Positions 1 through 4,308 of a stretch of 5,263 nucleotides of DNA are shown piece by piece. This DNA is from OMOG01 sp041485845 (GTDB lineage Bacteria > Acidobacteriota > Terriglobia > Bryobacterales > Bryobacteraceae). Numbering within the stretch: position 1 is the stretch's first letter; every line of letters begins with the position of its first letter. The notes under the pieces are model-generated. The model had not been told where the DNA came from. It did no database searches and saw only the letters and a program-made list of their open reading frames with translations. A program made the position numbers and the translations under genes. Location of the stretch: contig JBGPKH010000633.1 of the NCBI GenBank assembly GCA_041485845.1, positions 1 to 5,263 on the forward strand, in the 5' to 3' direction.

Positions 1-485
1 CCAAACTTGTCGGTCAGCTCGCGGCCGATAGCATGCATTAGGTGAGTTTTCCCCATTCCCACCCCGCCATACAGGAATAGGGGGTTATAGCTGCGCGAAG
101 GATTGGTCGCGACGGACCGGGCGGCGGCGTGCGCGAACTGGTTGCAGGCGCCTACCACGAAGGACTCGAAAGTGAATTTCGGATTCAGGGTGGCCGCGCT
201 GGAATCCAGTTCTTCGACGGCGGCCAAGGCTTGGTTGACCATGCCATGCGCGGCCGGCGCTTCATAGCTGACGCGCCGAACAGGCAGCCCGAGATCCTCG
301 ATCCCAGTGCGGACGATACCTGCGTACTCCGTTTCGAGCCAGGTGCGGGTCTCCCGGTCCGGCACCGAAACCAGAAGCGTTTCGCCGTCCATTCCGACGA
401 AGGCCGTGCCCTTGAGCCAGTTGTCGTATCCTTGCCGGCTGACATTGCGTTGCAGGTAGTTACGGATTTGATCCCAAAAGTTCAT
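1..485 (-). CDS. dnaA: Chromosomal replication initiator protein DnaA, N-terminal 161 residues (3' end beyond window)
   Basis: DnaA binds DnaA boxes at oriC, melts the origin and loads the helicase; it also acts as a transcription factor. The reverse strand translates without interruption from ATG 485-483 to the window edge. Residues 1-75 form the domain I region, beginning MNFWDQIRNYLQ and containing the typical NWLKGT stretch. Residues 76-100 are a short Ala/Glu-rich linker (domain II). From residue 101, NPKFTFESFVVG with NQFAHAAA opens the AAA+ domain III, and NPLFLYGGVGMGKTHLMHAI at 134-153 includes the Walker A motif (K146, T147). Walker B, the sensors and the DNA-binding domain IV lie off the left edge. 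The chosen start matches where DnaA proteins normally begin, but no good Shine-Dalgarno precedes it. The frame stays open upstream to a CTG at 602 that does have an AGGAGG. DnaA-box-like sites immediately upstream suggest autoregulation. Family assignment is very secure. Confidence 0.97.
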   Translation of the reverse strand, partial: MNFWDQIRNYLQRNVSRQGYDNWLKGTAFVGMDGETLLVSVPDRETRTWLETEYAGIVRTGIEDLGLPVRRVSYEAPAAHGMVNQALAAVEELDSSAATLNPKFTFESFVVGACNQFAHAAARSVATNPSRSYNPLFLYGGVGMGKTHLMHAIGRELTDKF

Positions 486-489
486 CGGT

Positions 490-531
490 TTTTGCACACC
501 AATAGCCCGGTTTTTCCACAGTATATCCACA
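490..531 (+). promoter_or_regulatory. Cluster of three DnaA-box-like 9-mers upstream of dnaA
   Basis: Three 9-mers on the + strand fit or nearly fit the consensus TTWTNCACA. TTTTGCACA (490-498) and TTTTCCACA (512-520) are full matches. ATATCCACA (523-531) has one mismatch at the first base. Their starts are 22 and 11 bp apart, so they lie on about the same face of the helix. They sit 5-46 bp upstream of the dnaA ATG, within its presumed 5' leader or promoter. Known biology of such clusters is origin recognition or DnaA autorepression; which applies here is inference. Confidence 0.65.
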
Positions 532-557
532 ACAGCGTGGGATCGATCAGTGCTTAA

Positions 558-578
558 GTACCGTAGAGTATCCGGTAC
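558..578. repeat. Inverted repeat GTACCG/CGGTAC in the dnaA upstream region
   Basis: Perfect 6-bp arms (558-563 and 573-578) are separated by 9 nt. A second small hairpin, GCTC-GCTT-GAGC, follows directly at 580-591. Both would lie in the leader RNA of dnaA if transcription starts near 631. No poly-T run follows on either strand, so a terminator is unlikely. They could be a protein-binding site or leader structure, or chance. Confidence 0.3.
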
Positions 579-599
579 AGCTCGCTTGAGCCCGCTACC

Positions 600-616
600 C
601 AGTTGCCCTACCTCCT
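600..616 (-). promoter_or_regulatory. Strong Shine-Dalgarno-like AGGAGG with a CTG in frame with dnaA
   Basis: On the reverse strand AGGAGG (616-611) is followed after 8 nt by CTG (602-600). From this CTG the frame is open and runs exactly into the dnaA ATG at 485, adding 39 codons. A TAG lies in frame just upstream of the CTG. No ATG, GTG or TTG lies within normal distance of the AGGAGG. The extension does not resemble the usual DnaA N-terminus, so chance or a relic leader is at least as likely as real CTG initiation. Confidence 0.2.
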
Positions 617-637
617 AAGTCGGGTCAACCGAAAAGT

Positions 638-646
638 AGCATACCA
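638..646 (-). promoter_or_regulatory. Candidate extended -10 promoter element for dnaA
   Basis: The reverse strand reads TGGTATGCT, an extended -10 element (TGn followed by TATGCT, 4 of 6 matches to TATAAT). No good -35 box lies 16-18 nt upstream; the nearest candidate is TTGCGG with a 19-nt spacer. Transcription would begin near 631, giving a leader of roughly 145 nt before the dnaA ATG that includes the DnaA boxes. This is weak evidence from motif inspection only. Confidence 0.25.
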
Positions 647-674
647 CACGGAAAAGGCTTTCCCGCAAGTTTAT

Positions 675-684
675 AAAACGTTTT
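675..684. repeat. Perfect palindrome AAAACGTTTT in the AT-rich segment
   Basis: A 10-bp perfect palindrome lies in the most AT-rich part of the intergenic region between dnaA and the tRNA. It could be part of an unwinding element or a dimeric regulator site. Nothing in the sequence identifies a binding protein. Confidence 0.3.
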
Positions 685-708
685 GTTTCAATGACTTCCC
701 CATAACGT

Positions 709-738
709 TTGACACCGGTATTGTTTCTGAAGGAAAAT
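709..738 (+). promoter_or_regulatory. Likely sigma-70-type promoter of the tRNA-Gly gene
   Basis: A perfect -35 hexamer TTGACA (709-714) is followed after 18 bp by GAAAAT (733-738), which matches TATAAT at four of six positions. Transcription would begin near 745, about 9 nt before the mature tRNA 5' end. The position and the perfect -35 suit a stable-RNA promoter; the -10 assignment is less certain. Confidence 0.5.
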
Positions 739-753
739 GGTGTTTACCGTCGG

Positions 754-829
754 GCGGGAGTAACTCAGTTGGTAGAGTGCGACCTTGCCAAGGTCGATGT
801 CGCCGGTTCGAATCCGGTCTCCCGCTCCA
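754..829 (+). tRNA. tRNA-Gly, anticodon GCC, with encoded CCA
   Basis: A full cloverleaf folds by eye. The acceptor stem GCGGGAG (754-760) pairs perfectly with CTCCCGC (819-825). The D arm is ACTC/GAGT with loop AGTTGGTA. The anticodon stem is CGACC/GGTCG (780-784 and 792-796) around loop TTGCCAA, with anticodon GCC at 787-789. The T arm has loop TTCGAAT between GCCGG and CCGGT, closing with one G-U pair. The discriminator base is T826, and CCA is encoded at 827-829. GCC reads glycine codons GGC and GGU. A TTGACA-type promoter lies just upstream. After the CCA there is only a short T run (CTTTTTTCG) without a stem, and the next coding sequence begins 28 nt later, so read-through into it is plausible. 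Confidence 0.97.
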
Positions 830-857
830 TACTTTTTTCGCCCCCCTGCGGACTACC

Positions 858-1475
858 ATGATCAAACATCTGCTTCTGTTCTCGTGTGCCGCCTTGGCCT
901 TCGCTCAAGATTACAAACTGGAACCGATCGCCAGCGCCCCTGCCGGCCTGCCCGCCGCCTACGCTTCGGTAATGGACTCCAAGGGATATCGGGTAGTCGG
1001 CCCGTCGGGCCCTTGGTGCGAGGTCTGGTACCGCAAGTCGATTCCCACTGGCGCCAAACCTAGCGACGCCTCCATCGCCTTCCCCATAGCGCAAGGAACC
1101 CTGCTCGGCATCCTGCGTTTTCCAGGCAAGGGATCGGACCGGCGCGACCAGGATCTCAAGGCTGGGGTCTATACCTTGCGCTACAGCAATTTTCGCGTGG
1201 ATGGGGCCCACCAGGGTGTCGCCCCGCAGCGCGATTTCGCGCTCCTGACTCCAATTGCGAACGATCCCGATCCGAATGCCACTCCGGACTGGGACAAACT
1301 GGTGGAGCAGAGCAAGAAGTCGGGAACCGCGCACCCCGCCGTGCTATCCCTGCAGCCTCCCAGCGGAACCAACTTCCCCGCGCTCTCCAAAGAAGGCGAG
1401 CACGACTGGTCGTTGGCAGTGAAGGTCGGGGATCTACCCCTCGCCATCATCGTCGCAGGAAAGTACGAAGGATAG
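858..1475 (+). CDS. Putative secreted protein of unknown function (205 aa)
   Basis: The N-terminus MIKHLLLFSCAALAFAQDYK is a typical Sec signal peptide: Lys at residue 3, a hydrophobic core at 4-15, and probable cleavage after AFA at residue 16. The mature part is about 189 residues with one cysteine (C54). It shows well-ordered motifs: GPWCEVWYRK (51-60), GILRFPG (84-90), GVYTLRYS (103-110) and HQGVAPQRDFALLTP (118-132), then HPAVLSLQP (149-157) and a hydrophobic C-terminus. I recall similar hypothetical proteins from acidobacterial genomes but no named domain. A beta-rich exported protein is a reasonable reading. The open frame extends upstream to an ATG at 603, but that would run through the tRNA gene, so ATG 858, which starts the signal peptide, is preferred. 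No clear Shine-Dalgarno precedes it. It may be co-transcribed with the tRNA or with the next gene. Confidence 0.85.
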   Translation: MIKHLLLFSCAALAFAQDYKLEPIASAPAGLPAAYASVMDSKGYRVVGPSGPWCEVWYRKSIPTGAKPSDASIAFPIAQGTLLGILRFPGKGSDRRDQDLKAGVYTLRYSNFRVDGAHQGVAPQRDFALLTPIANDPDPNATPDWDKLVEQSKKSGTAHPAVLSLQPPSGTNFPALSKEGEHDWSLAVKVGDLPLAIIVAGKYEG

Positions 1476-1498
1476 TGGTTTCATACTAAATTTCGAAG

Positions 1499-1520
1499 TA
1501 TACTGGGTCCCACGGAGGGA
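1499..1520 (+). promoter_or_regulatory. Possible -10 box (TATACT) and strong ribosome binding site for the TTG-started gene
   Basis: GGAGGGA at 1514-1520 lies 7 nt before TTG 1528 and is the best Shine-Dalgarno in the window; it decides the start of the downstream gene. TATACT at 1499-1504 could be a -10 hexamer, but no convincing -35 lies 16-18 nt upstream. A separate promoter in this 52-nt gap is therefore only possible, and co-transcription with the preceding gene is equally likely. Confidence 0.45.
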
Positions 1521-1527
1521 AACCCGT

Positions 1528-1998
1528 TTGAGACTTATCAAGAAGGCCCCTGGGCAGCGGCTCGCTGTCGTACTTCTCGTCGCCATCGCCATTGCAGGCG
1601 GTGCGGCATACCACTTTAAACCGGTTGTTCACGCGCAGGACAACCTAACGCCCGGCATGTTGTTCGGACCGCTGTGGCTCGACAACGGCCAGCACCTGGA
1701 GTTGTGCAGCGCCTATCTCGGTGTGGGCGGCCTTACCGTATTTGCTCACTTCCGAAACACGACCACGGGTGAGGTCAGCTCAATTCAGGAAGTCCCCATC
1801 CAATCGGGCGGCGGCGGCTGCGCGACGTATTCGGGGAGGGGCCGGGTAGTGGGAATGACGCGCGGAGACGGACCGGCTGCCGACTGGGTCAGCCCGTCGA
1901 ATGCCCTGATCGGGACCATGAGCGTTGTCGACGACGACAGCCGCAAAACTCGAACCGCGGTTCTGGGTGTGCCGAAGTTGTGGGTAAAAGGCCTGTAG
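1528..1998 (+). CDS. Putative exported/membrane-anchored small protein of unknown function (156 aa), TTG start
   Basis: Translation begins at a TTG backed by a strong GGAGGGA at 7 nt, and no competing ATG gives the N-terminal signal. The first residues are basic (MRLIKKAPGQR), followed by a hydrophobic helix at about 12-30 and then VVHAQ, where signal peptidase could cut after A36. If uncleaved, the helix would be a membrane anchor. The rest looks beta-rich: MLFGPLWLDNGQ (44-55), LELC (57-60), VFAHFRN (71-77), TGEVSS (80-85), a Gly run leading to C98, and GRGRVVGM (103-110). The two cysteines C60 and C98 could form a disulphide outside the cytoplasm. I do not recognise the family. The stop lies 1 nt from the end of the convergent FG-GAP gene, with no obvious terminator between. 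It is real on the strength of its ribosome site, signal sequence and tight fit between neighbours. Confidence 0.75.
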   Translation: MRLIKKAPGQRLAVVLLVAIAIAGGAAYHFKPVVHAQDNLTPGMLFGPLWLDNGQHLELCSAYLGVGGLTVFAHFRNTTTGEVSSIQEVPIQSGGGGCATYSGRGRVVGMTRGDGPAADWVSPSNALIGTMSVVDDDSRKTRTAVLGVPKLWVKGL

Positions 1999-1999
1999 A

Positions 2000-3682
2000 T
2001 CAGGATCCCGGGACGCCTTCGCCCTCAACCAGCGTCTCATAGCGGTTCGGCTTCAAGCCTGAAAACCTGTCGACCCGTGTGCTGGGTGCGGGCCAACGCA
2101 CCTCCACCCATTCCACACTGCCGGCCGGGCCGAGCCCGAGAATCTCGCGGGGATCGTGTGCCGAAAGATAGCTCCCGCCGGCGGTCTTGAACCTCGACCG
2201 CTTCACGCCGCCGGCTTGCCACGTAATCTTTGCGCCTACACCGTCCCGATTCGCCTTAACGCCTCTCAACCGCACGCCCACCCAGTGGTTATCCGCTCCC
2301 GCGTGGTTCTGAAGCAGCAGCGGCGCCCCGCCGTTAACGCCGACCAGGACGTCCGTTCTGCCGTCGTTGTTGTAGTCGCCGATCGCCAGTCCTCGCGCCG
2401 AGTATTCGCCGCGAAAGGCCGGACCCGCCTGGGCACTTACATTCCGCAGCCGCCCGTCCTTGTGCTGGAACAAGAGCATCGGCTCCCGGTACCGCACGTT
2501 GGGCGAGCGCTCGGCAACCTTGTCGTCGGGATGGCCGTTCGCCAGAATCAAGTCGGGCGAGCCGTCGTTGTCGTAGTCGAAAAACTTCAGCCCCCAACCG
2601 CTGAGATAGTACGTCGCCCTGCCGATTTCCCCTGCGAACGAAAGATCGTCGAACATACCGTGGCCCGTGTTCCGATACAACGAGAACATCTCCTTGTCGA
2701 TGTTCGCCACGAACAGATCCTGCCAGCCGTCGGCGTCGATATCCGCCGAATCCACACCCATTCCCGAGCGCGGCCACCCATCCGGGCTCAACGCCACCAT
2801 GGCTCCAAATCCGATGTCCTCCCAGCCCTGGGTGCCGCGATTGGCGAACAGAAAATTCTCCAGCGTGTCATTCGACACAAAGAGATCCATGCGGCCGTCG
2901 TTGTTGATATCGGTAGCCACCACGCCCAGGCCTTTGCCCGGCTTGGTTGTGAGCCGCGTAGCCTTACCCACTTCCCGGAACGTCCCGTCTCCGTTGTTCT
3001 TGTAAAGATACGATGCAGTCGGCCGGAACATTCGCGGGACGCAATACCCGGGCTTGCCGCCGCGCGACTCGAGGCACAGCGACTGACTCTCGCGGGTGTA
3101 CTGAACAAAGCTGCAAACGAACAGGTCGAGCAGCCCGTCGCCGTCGTAATCGAACCAAACGGCGCTGGTGGTCCAACCCGGAGTTGCCACTCCGGCTTTG
3201 GCCGTGACGTCGGTGAAGGTCCCGTTGCGGTTGTTGCGGTACAGCGTACATCGGCCGTAGGCCGTGACGAAGAGATCCGGGTAACCGTCGTTGTCGTAGT
3301 CGCCGACCGCAACGCCCATGCCGAAGGAGTCGCCGCCCGCGACCCCGGCCGAGGCGGTCACGTCGGTGAAGGTCCCGTTGCGGTTGTTCCGATACAGCGC
3401 GTTGCGGGGTTTCTTGGCGGGCCGGTAGAAGTCGCACAAACCGCTGTTCACCAGGAAAACGTCCATCCAGCCGTCGTTGTCATAGTCCACGAAGGCAACT
3501 CCTGGCCCCATGGTTTCCGGCAGGTATCGTTGAGGCGACAAAGCGTTGTCGTGGATCCAGCGGATGCCGCTCTTCGACGGCGGGATTTCCTCGAACAGCG
3601 CCGGCTGCGCGGCGGGCGCGGCTGGGACGGCCAGAGCCGCGAGCCCGGTAATAAATTCGCGTCGCCGGAACAGGTGCGGCAT
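2000..3682 (-). CDS. Tat-exported FG-GAP/VCBS repeat protein with C-terminal ASPIC/UnbV domain (CRTAC1-like, 560 aa)
   Basis: The N-terminus carries a twin-arginine signal: RRREFITG at 6-13, a short hydrophobic stretch, and probable cleavage near residue 25. Seven DxDxDG-type calcium loops of FG-GAP/VCBS repeats start at residues 66, 128, 178, 258, 314, 369 and 436 (for example DYDNDGYPD at 128-136), which suggests a seven-bladed beta-propeller. Several blades also have the companion LYRNNRNGTFTDVT motif. Between the third and fourth loops is an insertion with C190, C203 and C214, possibly disulphide-bonded. Residues 465-554 are a complete ASPIC/UnbV domain, with NHWVGVRLRG, the GVGAKI segment, GGSYLSAHDPR and LGLGPAGSVEWVEVRWP. 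Such proteins are extracellular or periplasmic and presumably bind calcium and ligands; no enzymatic role is established. The start is the ATG that opens the Tat signal. No Shine-Dalgarno is visible, and GATAAACTAT just upstream might be a -10 of a near-leaderless transcript. Length is normal for the family. Confidence 0.95.
   Translation of the reverse strand: MPHLFRRREFITGLAALAVPAAPAAQPALFEEIPPSKSGIRWIHDNALSPQRYLPETMGPGVAFVDYDNDGWMDVFLVNSGLCDFYRPAKKPRNALYRNNRNGTFTDVTASAGVAGGDSFGMGVAVGDYDNDGYPDLFVTAYGRCTLYRNNRNGTFTDVTAKAGVATPGWTTSAVWFDYDGDGLLDLFVCSFVQYTRESQSLCLESRGGKPGYCVPRMFRPTASYLYKNNGDGTFREVGKATRLTTKPGKGLGVVATDINNDGRMDLFVSNDTLENFLFANRGTQGWEDIGFGAMVALSPDGWPRSGMGVDSADIDADGWQDLFVANIDKEMFSLYRNTGHGMFDDLSFAGEIGRATYYLSGWGLKFFDYDNDGSPDLILANGHPDDKVAERSPNVRYREPMLLFQHKDGRLRNVSAQAGPAFRGEYSARGLAIGDYNNDGRTDVLVGVNGGAPLLLQNHAGADNHWVGVRLRGVKANRDGVGAKITWQAGGVKRSRFKTAGGSYLSAHDPREILGLGPAGSVEWVEVRWPAPSTRVDRFSGLKPNRYETLVEGEGVPGS
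3207..3388 (-). repeat. Identical 29-bp direct repeat within two blades of the FG-GAP gene
   Basis: Positions 3207-3235 and 3360-3388 are identical over 29 bp and start 153 bp (51 codons) apart, in frame. Each encodes NNRNGTFTDV plus the first bases of the next codon (protein residues about 99-109 and 150-160). Other blades encode related residues with diverged DNA. This indicates recent duplication of, or gene conversion between, neighbouring blades. Confidence 0.85.
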
Positions 3683-3952
3683 CCAGGATAGTTTATCAAG
3701 GGGCCGGGGGGCGCGCTGCGGGCCATCCGCGCCATCCGCCGTATGTGAGGCCGGCGAAACGCCCGCCGAACAGCATGTTCACCAGCGACAGAGCCGCGCC
3801 GATCATGGGGCTGGTGTGGGACCAAATAGAACTGGCTCCCCTCGCTCACGAATTGCGAACTTTTCTGCTGGCGCCGCCACCTCAAGCGGAAGTCTGGTTA
3901 TCCGCAATCGCCCATTTCGCTCCTGAGTTTGGAGCCGCGGTTTGATTTGAGA
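3683..3952. other. Intergenic region without an intact gene; short ORF remnants only
   Basis: This region lies between the FG-GAP gene start and the hicA relic. On the reverse strand it holds a 36-codon ORF (3806-3696) with a hydrophobic stretch, MIGAALSLVNMLFGG, ending 13 nt before the FG-GAP start. It has no ribosome binding site. A second reverse-strand open stretch (3952-3803) continues in the hicA-relic frame past its stop and has no start codon. Forward-strand ORFs here have irregular codon use and no recognisable domain. A small hairpin, GCTCC/GGAGC, lies at 3919-3935 without a T run. I see no RNA gene or clear promoter. Confidence 0.5.
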
Positions 3953-4162
3953 TCAAAGCAACTCGATGAAGTCGTCGGCACAGAGGTTCGCATCCCGAAC
4001 AACGGCGCGCAGCAGCGGTTCCTTGATCGTGCGGCCAGGATGGATAGGCGCCACGGCTCGAGCTTTCGTCTCAGTTCAAGTCTGACCGCACGGAAGGTAG
4101 CCCGAGCGCTTAATTAAGCGCGCCGGATTTGTCGAGGACCGGCAAAAAGGAAGCCACGTCAT
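3953..4162 (-). pseudogene. Degenerate hicA-type (YcfA-like) mRNA interferase toxin gene
   Basis: HicA toxins are small (roughly 60-85 aa) RNases with a double-stranded-RNA-binding-like fold and a catalytic His in a Gly-Ser-His motif; HicB neutralises them. From ATG 4162 the reverse strand gives MTWLP, then ARLIKRSGYLPCGQT (like the first HicA helix and strand), then an in-frame TGA at 4078-4076. Reading on in the same frame gives KARAVAPIHPGRTIKEPLLR followed by AVVRDANLCADDFIELL and a stop. That stretch strongly resembles the HicA C-terminus (VPxHPGxTIKxxLLRxIxRDAGLxxDEFxELL). The expected GSH segment between the halves is absent. Other frames retain scraps, LPVLDKSGAL at the N-terminus and LELRRK in the middle, implying small deletions and frame changes. 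The remaining length is 69 codons including the TGA. No hicB is seen on either side. I conclude it is a dead toxin relic; the family call rests on motif recall. Confidence 0.65.
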
Positions 4163-4308
4163 GTTGATTCACAGAATGGGCCCACGAGGCGCAGTTCCCG
4201 GATAACGCCATTCAAGGAAGTTGCGAACGCGATCCGCGAGGAACCGCCCGAGAATGATAATGACGGGTTACGTCCGGCGCCCGGCGAGAGCTTTTGCGGG
4301 AACGGCAG

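Larger units (their letters stand above)
486..745. other. Candidate oriC / dnaA regulatory intergenic region
   Basis: This gene-free stretch lies between dnaA and the tRNA-Gly gene. It combines DnaA-box-like sites near dnaA with a visibly AT-richer part (about 631-740, including TTTATAAAACG and TTTTGTTTCAATG) inside otherwise GC-rich DNA. A box cluster beside an AT-rich element next to dnaA is the usual layout of a bacterial origin. Three boxes is few for a full origin, and the same features would serve a DnaA-autoregulated promoter. The far end also carries the tRNA promoter. Origin function is therefore only a possibility. Confidence 0.4.

Noticed and set aside
129..557. A + strand open frame of 142 codons opposite dnaA and its upstream boxes
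   Set aside because: It is antisense to unmistakable DnaA sequence and has no recognisable domain or ribosome site.
603..857. N-terminal extension of the 205-aa secreted protein back to ATG 603
   Set aside because: It would translate straight through the tRNA-Gly gene and bury the signal peptide.
765..1334. A reverse-strand open frame of 189 codons across the tRNA and the secreted-protein gene
   Set aside because: It overlaps the tRNA, and its sequence is low in recognisable motifs; the forward frame has a signal peptide and conserved-looking motifs.
1990..2015. Bidirectional terminator between the convergent genes
   Set aside because: Only overlapping short palindromes (GGATCC, CCCGGG) are present, with no stable stem and T run.
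2156..3691. A 511-codon open frame on the + strand opposite the FG-GAP gene
   Set aside because: It is the antisense shadow of the repeats: the Asp-rich DYDNDG codons read backwards give recurrent Val-rich stretches. The reverse frame has clear domains and a signal peptide.
3745..4117. Two short + strand ORFs in the intergenic region (66 and 62 codons)
   Set aside because: They have irregular codon use, no ribosome site and no domain; the second is antisense to the hicA relic, which explains its open frame.
4271..4290. GC-rich CCGG-CGC-CCGG element after the TIGR03437 gene as a terminator
   Set aside because: The stem is only about 4 bp and there is no following T run on the relevant strand.
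4163..4308. A reverse-strand open stretch of about 30 codons between the hicA relic and the TIGR03437 gene, possibly a hicB tail
   Set aside because: It has no start codon, is bounded by stops, and does not resemble HicB; too short to assign.
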